From: Lentimicrobiaceae bacterium
Lineage (GTDB): Bacteria; Bacteroidota; Bacteroidia; Bacteroidales; F082
Length of the DNA stretch: 64,000 bases
Assembly (NCBI GenBank): GCA_015061335.1
Contig: SUWT01000005.1
Location: forward strand, 1 to 64,000
Direction of reading: 5' to 3'
The notes beneath the pieces are model-generated. The model was given only the letters and a program-made list of their open reading frames with translations. It was not told where the DNA came from and searched no databases. Every line of letters begins with the position of its first letter. The stretch's first letter is position 1. Shown piece by piece: positions 46,067 to 54,791 of this stretch. A program made the translations under genes and the position numbers.

Positions 46067-46411
46067 TTATATTTTATTGTTTTTATCTGGGAATACGATA
46101 GAAGGCTTATGTTTCTTAGCCTCTTCGAAATCCATTGAGCAATATGAGACGATTATTACGAGATCGCCGACATTTACTTTATGAGCTGCTGCGCCATTGA
46201 TTCCTATGACTCCTGAACCGCGTTCGCCTTTGATGGCGTAGGTGCAGAGACGCTCACCATTAGTGATATTATAGATGTCAACGCGTTCGTTTTCAATAAT
46301 GTTAGCTGCGTCAAGCAGGTCTTCGTCGATAGTAATGCTGCCTATATAATTAAGGTCAGCTTGAGTTACTGTAGCGCGATGGATTTTAGATTTGAGAACT
46401 TCAATATTCAT
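46067..46411 (-). CDS. panD: Aspartate 1-decarboxylase
   Basis: Makes beta-alanine from aspartate for pantothenate and coenzyme A. 114 residues: the self-cleavage site is Gly24-Ser25 in NYIGSITID, which yields the pyruvoyl group; [32 protein letters not shown] is intact. Its start overlaps the panC stop (4 bases), pointing to translational coupling in a panC-panD pair that makes both halves of the pantothenate precursor supply. Confidence 0.98.
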   Translation of the reverse strand: MNIEVLKSKIHRATVTQADLNYIGSITIDEDLLDAANIIENERVDIYNITNGERLCTYAIKGERGSGVIGINGAAAHKVNVGDLVIIVSYCSMDFEEAKKHKPSIVFPDKNNKI

Positions 46412-47253
46412 ATTAAAATTCTAACGTTATCAATTAAGCGAACTGGACCGAGTTGCAAGGCGACAAAAATACGAGCATGGTTACTATCTCTCCAATCGTT
46501 CAACGATCTAAGATTATTCTCATCGGTAATTTCCACATATTCTACCTCAAACTCTTTAATCTCAGCATATTTCGACAAGGCATAATCCTTCATTTCCTGA
46601 GGAGACATAGTATTTAACTTAGAAGATGCCGATTTCAAAACAGAATGTATCTTAGGGGCAAGGGCACGTTCCTCCGCATTAAGACGCACATTACGCGAAC
46701 TCATCGCTAATCCATCATTTTCTCTAACGATAGGGCAAGGCATAATCTCGATATTCATCTGGAGTATATTAACCATCTTTTTTATTATTGCCAGCTGCTG
46801 AAAATCTTTCTCACCAAAGTATGCTCTATCAGGAGTGACTATCTCAAAGAGTTTACGAACCACTATAGCAACTCCATTGAAATGACCTGGACGGCAGGCA
46901 CCTTCCATAACGCGTTCCAGATCCCCAAAATCATAATGATCATCCACTTTTTCAGGATACATTTCTTCTACAGATGGCATAAAAACAGCATCGCAACCAG
47001 CACTTTGTAATTTCTCAATATCTAGTTCCGGAGTGCGAGGATATTTTTCTAGATCAGCGGGATTATTGAACTGAACTGGGTTTACAAAAACGCTACAAAC
47101 CACTATATCGTTCTCTTTTTTAGCACGATTAATCAACGAAAGATGACCTTCGTGAAGCGCGCCCATAGTAGGAACAAAACCAATTTTTAAACCTTCGTTA
47201 CGTTTATCTTCTACAAAACGTTGAATATCAACAATAAAATTAAAGACTTTCAT
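46408..47253 (-). CDS. panC: Pantoate-beta-alanine ligase
   Basis: Joins pantoate and beta-alanine with ATP to form pantothenate. 281 residues with the HIGH-like [12 protein letters not shown] (about 30-41), [26 protein letters not shown]-type [18 protein letters not shown] and [19 protein letters not shown]. Complete. It leads the panC-panD-flippase run from a promoter at 47292-47299. Confidence 0.98.
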   Translation of the reverse strand: MKVFNFIVDIQRFVEDKRNEGLKIGFVPTMGALHEGHLSLINRAKKENDIVVCSVFVNPVQFNNPADLEKYPRTPELDIEKLQSAGCDAVFMPSVEEMYPEKVDDHYDFGDLERVMEGACRPGHFNGVAIVVRKLFEIVTPDRAYFGEKDFQQLAIIKKMVNILQMNIEIMPCPIVRENDGLAMSSRNVRLNAEERALAPKIHSVLKSASSKLNTMSPQEMKDYALSKYAEIKEFEVEYVEITDENNLRSLNDWRDSNHARIFVALQLGPVRLIDNVRILI

Positions 47254-47291
47254 CTTATGAGAATTTCTTATATTGTTCTATAAAAACGTCA

Positions 47292-47299
47292 CAAAGGTA
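47292..47299 (-). promoter_or_regulatory. TAnnTTTG -7 box of panC
   Basis: TACCTTTG on the minus strand, 38 bases before the panC start codon. Confidence 0.55.
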
Positions 47300-47357
47300 A
47301 TTATTTTGGCAAAATAATAAATGTAAAATGAAAAATAAATTATTCGCAAAAAAATAT

Positions 47358-47365
47358 TATTTTTG
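47358..47365 (+). promoter_or_regulatory. TAnnTTTG -7 box, probably of tRNA-Arg
   Basis: TATTTTTG followed by ca. It predicts a tRNA precursor starting near 47371 with a leader of about 88 bases that contains a degenerate GAGACGCAT-type palindrome. Confidence 0.5.
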
Positions 47366-47377
47366 CATTCTGAAAAA

Positions 47378-47430
47378 GAGAAGCAGCAATGACATCTTGT
47401 TTGTTATTTATTGTATCATTGACACGTCTC
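47378..47430. repeat. GAGACGCAT palindromic repeat, degenerate copy 3
   Basis: Right arm TCATTGACACGTCTC (47416-47430) matches the right arms at 3162-3175 and 35261-35275; the left arm gagaagcagcaatga (47378-47392) matches its reverse complement at 11 of 15 positions. Confidence 0.5.
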
Positions 47431-47458
47431 TACAAATTGACAATTGTACATTAAATTC

Positions 47459-47530
47459 GCCCCTATAGTTCAACGGATAGAACGAAAGTTTCCTAAACTT
47501 TAAATCTGGGTTCGATTCCCGGTGGGGGTA
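47459..47530 (+). tRNA. tRNA-Arg (anticodon CCT)
   Basis: 72 bases folding as a cloverleaf: acceptor GCCCCTA (47459-47465) with TGGGGGT (47523-47529) including G-U pairs, anticodon stem AAAGT/ACTTT around TTCCTAA, T arm CTGGG-TTCGATT-CCCGG, discriminator A at 47530. The 3' CCA is not encoded. It reads AGG codons. Confidence 0.93.
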
Positions 47531-47583
47531 CACATCTCTCCTTATTATTTACTTTTAATGCAATATTATTGTTTATTTTTTGT

Positions 47584-47591
47584 TATATTTG
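47584..47591 (+). promoter_or_regulatory. TAnnTTTG -7 box of the porZ-like gene
   Basis: TATATTTG, 19 bases before ATG 47611. It rules out an in-frame upstream start at 47569. Confidence 0.6.
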
Positions 47592-47610
47592 TAACATAAA
47601 ACGAATTAGT

Positions 47611-49908
47611 ATGATAAAAAAATACCTCAGCCTTTTAAATTTAATAATATTCTGTATAACAGTAACTTACGCTCAAGTAGGAATACATCATTGGGAGACG
47701 CACGCACCTGGAATGAAAGTGATTAGCGTTGATGTGATGCACGAAAAAATCTTTGCAGCAACCCCTTACGAGGTTTTCTATTATAACACAGCTGATAATT
47801 CTATTAATAAATTGTCAAAAGTAAACGGATTAAACGACTTTGGTGTTAATGTAATACGCCACAACCCTAATAATGATTTACTCTTTATAGGTTATTCTAA
47901 CACTAATATAGATATTATTGACAATCAAGGTAATATAAAAAATCTGAGTGATATAAAGGATAAAAACATCTTAGGAAACAAAACCATCAATGATGTTTAT
48001 TTTATCGAGGAATTGGCATATGTATGCTGTGGTTTCGGTATTGTTGTTGTTGATATGAATCGTAATGAGATCCGCGATACATATATCATCGGAGAAGGCG
48101 GTTCTTACCTATGTATCAACGATATAACCTTATATGATGACAAATTATACGCCGCAACTCCAGAAGGAGTGTACTTCGCTGATTATCATAGCGAAAATCT
48201 CGCCGACTTCTCAGAATGGCATCTTGACAGAAGTATGATACACGACAAAATAAATTATAATGAAATTGAGACCTTCAATGATAAACTAATCGTTAACTTC
48301 ACTGAAAACAAATACAATACCGATACAATGTTTATCTACAACGGTGTAAAATGGGATTATTTTCTCAAGGATGACAATTCGATAAAAAGAGAAATCAGAT
48401 CTCAGAGCGACCGTCTGATACTCACAAAACAATATTCTGTAAGAGTCTTAGACAGCAATTTCAACAATATATCTAACTTCAACAATTCATTAGGTCCTTT
48501 CTCCACAGTTTATGACAAAAACAGAAATGCTTATTGGATTGGCGATAACACCACTAGTCTTATCAAAATGAATTTAGATGGTTCTAGACAAACCATAGTT
48601 TTTGATGGACCTTTTAACAACTTAGCTTTTGAAATTAAGGCAAAAGGTGATCAGCTTTGGGTGGCTCCGGGAGGATACACCAGCACATGGGCTAAACGCT
48701 GGCTCAAAAGTGGTGTCTTTTATTATACCAATAACGACTGGGCTTTTATAAACGATTGGAACACAGACGCTTTAGATACCATATCTGATCTAGTATGTAT
48801 TGCTATCGACCCTATTAATAGTTCAAAAGTATATGTAGGTACTTTCGACAATGGCATTTTAGAAATTGAGGATTTCAAGCTTAAAAAAATATACGATAAT
48901 ACTAATAGTAGTCTTGGCGAGCTGGTCGGCTACGAATATGTTTATATCACAGGTCTTGATTTCGACAGCAAAAATAACCTATGGGCTGCCAATAGCGGCG
49001 CTGATAAAATGTTATCAGTAAAAACAACAAAAGACGAATGGTATTCATTTAACATCGGTAATGGCGACATCAGTCATCTTATGGTTGATGAAAACGATTA
49101 CAAATGGATCTTACGTCGCGATGGATCTATCATTGTTTTCAACGACAACAAAACTATATCCACAAATAATGATGACGAATACAAGATCATCACTAACACT
49201 GATGGTCAGGGCGGACTTCCACAAATAGCCAATTGTATGGCAGTAGATAAGAATGGTACTGTCTGGGTTGGCACCAACGATGGCTTGGGACTATTCTACT
49301 CCACGTCTAAAATATTTAAACATGGAGAAAATTACGATGCATCCAGAATTCTTGTGCCTCGCAATGACGGCTCCGGACAAGCCGACTATCTCCTGTCTGG
49401 CGAATCAATATTGAGCATTGCCGTTGATGATGCCAACAATCTTTGGTTTGGAACAAATAATGGAGCTTTTTATATCTCTAATAATGGCATGACAGAATAT
49501 CATCATTTCACTCAAGAAAATAGCCCCTTGTTATCTAATAGCATCAAAGACATCGCTATAGACGGTAATGGAAATGTATATTTTGCCACCGACAAAGGTA
49601 TTGTGTCTTACAGAGGTAATGCAACAGAAGGCAAGACTACAAATTCTGAAGTCATAGTTTATCCTAACCCTGTCCGTCCAGAATATTCAGGTCTAGTGGG
49701 AATCAAAAACTTAGTGCCTAATAGCTTGGTAAAAATAACAACTACCGACGGTTCTTTTGTGACTCATCTCTATGCTGAAGGCGGACAAGCTGTTTGGGAT
49801 TGTACCAGCATCGATGGCAAAAAAGTGAAACCTGGTGTTTATCTGATCTTTATCAGCGATAAAAGTGGCAAAGAGACATTCGTCTCAAAAATCCTTATAT
49901 TAGGATGA
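47611..49908 (+). CDS. porZ: PorZ-like type IX secretion protein, two beta-propellers and CTD
   Basis: 765-residue exported protein. Signal peptide to about residue 21 (TYAQ), then a family-like start VGIHHWETHAPGMKVISVDV, two beta-propeller modules with repeated blades (LWVAPGG, NNLWAANSGADKML, GTVWVGTNDGLGLFYS, NNLWFGTNNGAFYISNNG) and a C-terminal type IX sorting domain (about 682-765: VYPNPVRPEYSGLVGI...GVYLIFISDKSGKETFVSKILI). In Porphyromonas PorZ is part of the surface attachment complex that links anionic lipopolysaccharide to cargo. Its stop overlaps recO (ATGA). The same architecture could belong to a related propeller sensor, so PorZ is likely, not certain. Confidence 0.8.
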   Translation: MIKKYLSLLNLIIFCITVTYAQVGIHHWETHAPGMKVISVDVMHEKIFAATPYEVFYYNTADNSINKLSKVNGLNDFGVNVIRHNPNNDLLFIGYSNTNIDIIDNQGNIKNLSDIKDKNILGNKTINDVYFIEELAYVCCGFGIVVVDMNRNEIRDTYIIGEGGSYLCINDITLYDDKLYAATPEGVYFADYHSENLADFSEWHLDRSMIHDKINYNEIETFNDKLIVNFTENKYNTDTMFIYNGVKWDYFLKDDNSIKREIRSQSDRLILTKQYSVRVLDSNFNNISNFNNSLGPFSTVYDKNRNAYWIGDNTTSLIKMNLDGSRQTIVFDGPFNNLAFEIKAKGDQLWVAPGGYTSTWAKRWLKSGVFYYTNNDWAFINDWNTDALDTISDLVCIAIDPINSSKVYVGTFDNGILEIEDFKLKKIYDNTNSSLGELVGYEYVYITGLDFDSKNNLWAANSGADKMLSVKTTKDEWYSFNIGNGDISHLMVDENDYKWILRRDGSIIVFNDNKTISTNNDDEYKIITNTDGQGGLPQIANCMAVDKNGTVWVGTNDGLGLFYSTSKIFKHGENYDASRILVPRNDGSGQADYLLSGESILSIAVDDANNLWFGTNNGAFYISNNGMTEYHHFTQENSPLLSNSIKDIAIDGNGNVYFATDKGIVSYRGNATEGKTTNSEVIVYPNPVRPEYSGLVGIKNLVPNSLVKITTTDGSFVTHLYAEGGQAVWDCTSIDGKKVKPGVYLIFISDKSGKETFVSKILILG

Positions 49909-50636
49909 TAACAATAGATAATTCTAAGACTAGAGCTATAGTCTTACAATCCATACGTTATGGAGACAGCAGTCTCATTGTCAAAATGTTGACAGAAGAA
50001 TTTGGTCTGCAGTCGTATATGGTTAAGGGTGTTTGGGGAAAGAACTCCAAGATGAAACCTGCACATTTTCAGAATATGAATTTATTGGAGATAGTGGATT
50101 CTTCTAATAAAGGCAGTCTGCATTTCATCAAAGACCTATCAATATCATATTTTTACAAGAACATTCACAGCGATTTCAAAAAGACATCTATCATAATATT
50201 TATCAGCGAGTTAATATCAAAGTCCATCATTGATAGTGATATTGACAAAACCTTATTTAGATTTATATATGATTCTTTGATATGGTTGGATGAGAGTGAA
50301 TCGGCGGCTTATATAAATTTTCCTATCATTTTCGCTATGAAGTTGTGTTCTTATCTAGGTTTCTCTCCAAATCTAGAGACATATCAGGAAGGAAGATTAT
50401 TTGATTTATTAGACGGCGACTTTAAAAGCGACAGTAATAGTATTCACGTGATTGATAACAACTTAAGCACCATTTTCTATAATATCTGTAAGAAAGGATA
50501 TGAGAATTACGATATTAATTTAAGCAATAGTATCCGTCAACAACTGTTGGAAGCTATAGTACTATACTACAAGCTCCACGTGGAGAACGTAAAGGATATA
50601 CGTTCTCACGAGATCTTGCATACTATATTAAGTTAA
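49905..50636 (+). CDS. recO: DNA repair protein RecO
   Basis: Helps RecR load RecA at single-stranded DNA. 243 residues: N-terminal OB fold (about 5-80, TRAIVLQSIRYGDSSLIVKMLTEEFGLQSYMVKGV) and a helical C-terminal domain. As in many Bacteroidota the four zinc cysteines of other RecO proteins are not all present. The start overlaps the stop of the porZ-like gene by 4 bases, a coupling also seen in relatives. Convergent with atpG, 15 bases away. Confidence 0.93.
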   Translation: MITIDNSKTRAIVLQSIRYGDSSLIVKMLTEEFGLQSYMVKGVWGKNSKMKPAHFQNMNLLEIVDSSNKGSLHFIKDLSISYFYKNIHSDFKKTSIIIFISELISKSIIDSDIDKTLFRFIYDSLIWLDESESAAYINFPIIFAMKLCSYLGFSPNLETYQEGRLFDLLDGDFKSDSNSIHVIDNNLSTIFYNICKKGYENYDINLSNSIRQQLLEAIVLYYKLHVENVKDIRSHEILHTILS

Positions 50637-50651
50637 TAAATGTAATGATCA

Positions 50652-51539
50652 TCATCCATTTAGGGCATCAGCGCCACTAACGATTTCCACTATTTCATTT
50701 GTAATGGTAGTTTGTCTGGCTTTATTATAAGAAAGGTTAAGCTCTTTAATAAGTTCTGTAGCATTATCTGTCGCCTGCGTCATTGATATCATACGAGCAC
50801 CTTGTTCCGATGTATAACTATCGAGTATAATCTTATAGACCTGCATTTTGAGAGAACGAGGTAACATTTCTTCAAATATTATCTCCTTAGAAGGTTGGAA
50901 AATGAAATCAGTTTCCACATTAGTTTCCTTTTGTATATTATCCGATGAGTTTTTGATAGTTAAGGGCAGAAATTGCTCTGTAACAAGGATTTGAGTTGAT
51001 GCATTCTTAAACTGATTATATACGAACAATATCTTATCATATTTTTTTTCTGCGAAATCTTTTATCAGTTTCTCAGCAAAAGGCAGCACATTGTCGTATG
51101 TAACATCATCGAGAAGTGCATTTTGGTTAGCTACGACAGGATATTTTTTATACTTAAGGGCTTCTTCTACTTTAGATCCTATACATATTATGTCGATCAT
51201 ATTATTATCAAAATACTCTTGATAATCGTCATGTATAAGATTAATTGTATTACGGATGACATTAGCGTTAAACACTCCACAGAGGCCTTTATTTGATGAC
51301 AGGGGGACGATGAGTATTCTTCCGCCGGTTCTTATCTCTGAGAATACGTTATCAGACTTTTGATCACTCATCGCCATTGCCATTATTTCGCCAAACTTTT
51401 CTGCATAAGGACGCATTGCGATGATAGCATTTTGCGATTTACGCAATTTAGATGATGCCACCATTTTCATAGCGCTTGTAATCTGTTTAGTCGAGTTAAC
51501 AGATTCTATTCTCGTCCTGACTTCTTTTAAGTTTGCCAT
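50652..51539 (-). CDS. atpG: ATP synthase gamma subunit
   Basis: Rotating central shaft of F1. 295 residues with the terminal coiled coils: N-terminal ANLKEVRTRIESVNSTKQITSAMKMVASSKLRKSQ and C-terminal MISMTQATDNATELIKELNLSYNKARQTTITNEIVEIVSGADAL. Last gene of the atpBEFHAG operon, 5 bases after atpA. The beta and epsilon genes that follow atpG in most bacteria are missing here. Confidence 0.98.
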   Translation of the reverse strand: MANLKEVRTRIESVNSTKQITSAMKMVASSKLRKSQNAIIAMRPYAEKFGEIMAMAMSDQKSDNVFSEIRTGGRILIVPLSSNKGLCGVFNANVIRNTINLIHDDYQEYFDNNMIDIICIGSKVEEALKYKKYPVVANQNALLDDVTYDNVLPFAEKLIKDFAEKKYDKILFVYNQFKNASTQILVTEQFLPLTIKNSSDNIQKETNVETDFIFQPSKEIIFEEMLPRSLKMQVYKIILDSYTSEQGARMISMTQATDNATELIKELNLSYNKARQTTITNEIVEIVSGADALNG

Positions 51540-51544
51540 AATGT

Positions 51545-53134
51545 TTAAGATTTCTTAGTCATGGTATCGCATGTTTCAGCAGCCACTTTTTTCAACACTG
51601 TTGTTACTTCATCGTCAAATTGACCTTGTTTTATCTTTGTCAAGATGTCTGCGTGATCTAAATTAAGTATTGAGATATAATTTTTCTCAAATTCAGATAT
51701 TTTATCTATAGGTATGTTTCTCATCAGGTTATTCACGCCGCAATAAATTATAGCCACTTCTTCTTCTACTTTCATTGGAGAAGACTGAGGTTGGATAAGC
51801 ATTTGCACATTACGGCGACCTTTATCGAGTATAGCTTGAGTTGCGGCATCGAGGTCGGAACCGAATTTTGAGAAGGCTTCCAATTCGCGGAATTGAGCCT
51901 GGTCGATTTTCAATGTTCCAGCCACTTTTTTCATAGATTTAATTTGAGCCTTACCGCCGACGCGTGACACTGAGATACCGACATTAATAGCCGGGCGGAT
52001 ACCAGAGTTGAAGAGGTTAGTCTCTAGGAATATCTGTCCGTCGGTAATAGAAATCACGTTTGTAGGGATATATGCCGACACGTCACCGGCTTGCGTTTCG
52101 ATAATAGGAAGAGCAGTAAGTGATCCGCCGCCTTTTACTTTATCTTTAAGGCATTCCGGAAGGTCGTTCATCTTCTTTGCGATCTCGTCGTTATCCACGA
52201 TCTTCGCGGCACGTTCAAGTAATCTTGAGTGCAGGTAGAACACATCGCCAGGATAAGCCTCACGTCCAGGTGGACGACGGAGAAGCAATGAAACTTCACG
52301 GTAGGCGACAGCTTGTTTCGACAGGTCATCGTATATTACCAATGCAGGACGACCGGTATCACGGAAGTATTCACCTATAGCTGCACCGGCAAAAGGAGCA
52401 TAATACTGCATAGCAGCAGCGTCAGAAGCAGTAGCAGCCACCACTATAGTATATGGTAAGGCTCCATTATCTTCGAGAGTCTGCACTATATTAGCAATAG
52501 TTGAACCCTTTTGTCCTACAGCAACATATATACAATAGACAGGTTCGCCTTTATCGTAAAATTCCTTCTGATTGATGATAGTATCTACAGCAATTGTTGT
52601 CTTACCTGTCTGACGGTCACCGATGATGAGCTCACGTTGACCACGACCAATAGGTATCATGGCATCGATAGCTTTGACACCAGTCTGCAAAGGTTCACTG
52701 ACAGGTTGACGAAATATTACACCAGGAGCCTTACGTTCAAGAGGCATCTCAACAGTATCGCCTTTAATAGCGCCCTTGCCATCAATAGGGGTTCCAAGAG
52801 TATTGACAACACGACCCAATAGACCCTCACCCACATTAAGTGAAGCAATCTTATGCGTACATCTGACGATATCACCCTCTTTAATGTCGCCGGTATCATT
52901 AAGAAGAACAACACCAACGTTATCAGGTTCCAGGTTAAGGACTATACCCATAGCACCTGTCTTTTCAAATTCTACCAATTCACCGGATTCCGCGTCATGC
53001 ATTCCATAAACACGTGCGACACCATCACCGATCTGTAATACAGAACCTTTGGTGTCAAGCTCACCCTTGGTATTGAAATCTGTTAATTCCTTCAGTAATA
53101 TAGCTGATATCTCAGCAGGTTTAATGCTATTCAT
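51545..53134 (-). CDS. atpA: ATP synthase alpha subunit
   Basis: Non-catalytic nucleotide-binding subunit of F1. 529 residues: Walker A GDRQTGKT (about 171-178), [26 protein letters not shown] near 375-400 with the arginine finger region, and [47 protein letters not shown]. The chain is complete; about 20 residues longer than average because of the C-terminal end. 23 bases after atpH. Confidence 0.99.
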   Translation of the reverse strand: MNSIKPAEISAILLKELTDFNTKGELDTKGSVLQIGDGVARVYGMHDAESGELVEFEKTGAMGIVLNLEPDNVGVVLLNDTGDIKEGDIVRCTHKIASLNVGEGLLGRVVNTLGTPIDGKGAIKGDTVEMPLERKAPGVIFRQPVSEPLQTGVKAIDAMIPIGRGQRELIIGDRQTGKTTIAVDTIINQKEFYDKGEPVYCIYVAVGQKGSTIANIVQTLEDNGALPYTIVVAATASDAAAMQYYAPFAGAAIGEYFRDTGRPALVIYDDLSKQAVAYREVSLLLRRPPGREAYPGDVFYLHSRLLERAAKIVDNDEIAKKMNDLPECLKDKVKGGGSLTALPIIETQAGDVSAYIPTNVISITDGQIFLETNLFNSGIRPAINVGISVSRVGGKAQIKSMKKVAGTLKIDQAQFRELEAFSKFGSDLDAATQAILDKGRRNVQMLIQPQSSPMKVEEEVAIIYCGVNNLMRNIPIDKISEFEKNYISILNLDHADILTKIKQGQFDDEVTTVLKKVAAETCDTMTKKS

Positions 53135-53157
53135 TGTATATACTTTTATTTCTTTTC

Positions 53158-53721
53158 TTAATAACCTTTAATAAATAAATTCTCATCAAAAATAGAATTC
53201 AATCGTTTCAATGTAGCTTTTACGCTAGCATCATATTGATAATCATCATAATTAACTATAAAACCACCGATAATGCTTTTATCAATAACATTCTTTATCT
53301 CGATAGAATCCTTTTTTATAATCTTATGTTGAAGAATCTTTACTATTCTTTCTGTAGTATGTCTATCAAGTTCAACAGCAGTTGTAACCGTGACTATACC
53401 TATCTTTTTATACTCCAGATACAGTTCGTAATATTTCTGATATATATTACCCATGATAGACTCACGATTTTTCTTTATCATAAGAATTAGGAAATCGAGA
53501 CATGTATCTGTAATCCTATTCTTAAATAATTCAGTTAAGATATTGATTTTATGATCTTTAGATACAAATGGCTGATTCAATAAAGTTTGTAGTTCTCTAC
53601 TTTGAAGTAAAGTTTCATTTACTAGTTTCAAATCATCAAGGATTCTTTCCACCGCATCATTTTTGACGGCGTAATCCAAAAGAGCCTTGGCATAACGATG
53701 AATTAAGACAGTATATTTCAT
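53158..53721 (-). CDS. atpH: ATP synthase delta subunit
   Basis: Part of the peripheral stalk that ties F1 to subunit b. 187 residues, all-helical N-terminal domain ([43 protein letters not shown]) and the C-terminal [23 protein letters not shown] typical of the family (usually GG-x-x-I-x-x-DxxxDxSxxxxL). AT-rich. Lies between atpF (4-base gap) and atpA. Confidence 0.96.
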   Translation of the reverse strand: MKYTVLIHRYAKALLDYAVKNDAVERILDDLKLVNETLLQSRELQTLLNQPFVSKDHKINILTELFKNRITDTCLDFLILMIKKNRESIMGNIYQKYYELYLEYKKIGIVTVTTAVELDRHTTERIVKILQHKIIKKDSIEIKNVIDKSIIGGFIVNYDDYQYDASVKATLKRLNSIFDENLFIKGY

Positions 53722-53725
53722 ACGT

Positions 53726-54232
53726 TTATTGAATTTTATTTTTATCTTCTATCTCTTTAAGGAGTCTGTTGATATAATCCAATTGTTCTTTATCAGATTC
53801 CAAAGCCTTACCGATAATCTTTTCTGCCACTTTAATAGAGATATCTGCTATTTGATTTTTCACTTCTATTGTCGCTGCCATTTTTTCATGTTCAATAATC
53901 TCTTTGGCATTTTCGATGATACGGTCTTTTTCCTCATTAGCTTTAGCTTTAGCCTCTTCTATAAATTTATCAGAAATTTGTTTTGCTTCATTTAGCATTT
54001 TTGTACGTTCTTCACGAGCTTGTTGAAGCAATTGCTCATTATTTGCTTGCAGCTGTTCCATCTCTTTATGAGTACGTTCAGCCAATTCAAGAGCATTATT
54101 GATTTCTTCTTCGCGTTTTTTCAGCATTCCATTAATAACAGGCAATGCGAATTTCGCCAAGACAAAAAACACTATTCCAAATGCCAAGGTCATCCAGAAC
54201 AACAGACCAAAATCGGGAGTTATTAATTCCAT
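53726..54232 (-). CDS. atpF: ATP synthase b subunit
   Basis: Membrane-anchored peripheral stalk. 168 residues: one membrane helix (about 8-30, TPDFGLLFWMTLAFGIVFFVLAKFA) then a long charged helix (about 35-160) for the dimeric coiled coil. No second, b-prime subunit gene is present. The 218-base gap before it, holding a strong hairpin and a 7-bp repeat array, is unusual inside this operon. Confidence 0.97.
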   Translation of the reverse strand: MELITPDFGLLFWMTLAFGIVFFVLAKFALPVINGMLKKREEEINNALELAERTHKEMEQLQANNEQLLQQAREERTKMLNEAKQISDKFIEEAKAKANEEKDRIIENAKEIIEHEKMAATIEVKNQIADISIKVAEKIIGKALESDKEQLDYINRLLKEIEDKNKIQ

Positions 54233-54240
54233 TTTTTTTA

Positions 54241-54300
54241 GTTTAGAGTTTATAGTTTAGGGTTTAGAGTAGTTTTAGAGTTTATAGTTTATGGGTTTAA
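54241..54300. repeat. 7-bp repeat array inside the atp operon
   Basis: Heptads gtttaga, gtttata, gtttagg, gtttaga, then gttttag and more gtttata units run through this stretch of the atpE-atpF gap, ending 8 bases before the atpF start codon on its upstream side. Confidence 0.85.
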
Positions 54301-54404
54301 GATAAATGATAATTTCAAGTGTAATCATATCAACCAACCATCAACTAAGAACTTTACAATTACTCTTCACTTTATTTATTTTAAATTTCAACATTAAATT
54401 TTAA

Positions 54405-54437
54405 TTCGTCATTGCAGCCAACCGCTGCAATGACGAA
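54405..54437 (-). promoter_or_regulatory. Strong hairpin between atpE and atpF
   Basis: ttcgtcattgcagc (54405-54418) and gctgcaatgacgaa (54424-54437) pair perfectly over 14 bp with a 5-base loop, 13 bases after the atpE stop. The following minus-strand sequence (aattaaaattt) is T-rich but not a clean T run, so it may be a partial terminator, an mRNA-stabilising end for atpBE, or both. Confidence 0.65.
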
Positions 54438-54450
54438 ATTTCCACTCTGA

Positions 54451-54717
54451 TTACAGAGCGATAAGCATACAGACAACCAAAGCGAAGAATGCAACACCTT
54501 CGATAAAAGCTGCAGAGATAATCATGCTTGTTTGAGCATTACCTGCGATTTCTGGTTGACGGGCCATTGCTTCCATTGTTGAGCTACCTATTCTGCTGAT
54601 ACCTAAACCAGCACCTATAACAGCTATTGCAGCACCAAGAGCTGCACCTAATGTTGCTAACGGAGCCAAATCAACGGCTGCCTGAACTACATCTTGTAAT
54701 AATACCAATAATGACAT
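54451..54717 (-). CDS. atpE: ATP synthase c subunit
   Basis: Forms the rotating ion-conducting ring. 88 residues with two membrane helices: a Gly/Ala-rich first helix (LATLGAALGAAIAVIGAGLGISRIG), the ARQPE loop (52-56), and the second helix with the ion-carrying Glu73 in SAAFIEGVAFFALV. The residues after Glu73 are Gly-Val, lacking the Ser/Thr of sodium-binding rings, which suggests proton use. A strong hairpin follows the stop codon. Confidence 0.98.
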   Translation of the reverse strand: MSLLVLLQDVVQAAVDLAPLATLGAALGAAIAVIGAGLGISRIGSSTMEAMARQPEIAGNAQTSMIISAAFIEGVAFFALVVCMLIAL

Positions 54718-54735
54718 AACTTATAATTTTTTTAA

Positions 54736-54791
54736 GTTTATAATTTATAGTTACTCTATATTTTACTTATTTTCAACTTTCAATTTTCAAT
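54736..54791. repeat. Degenerate 7-bp repeat array
   Basis: Units gtttata, atttata, gttactc and then tttcaac, tttcaat, tttcaat fill the gap between atpB and atpE and end at the atpB stop codon. Confidence 0.6.

Noticed and set aside
47569-47610. Upstream start for the porZ-like gene
   Set aside because: The -7 box at 47584-47591 lies inside it, and the signal peptide begins at 47611.
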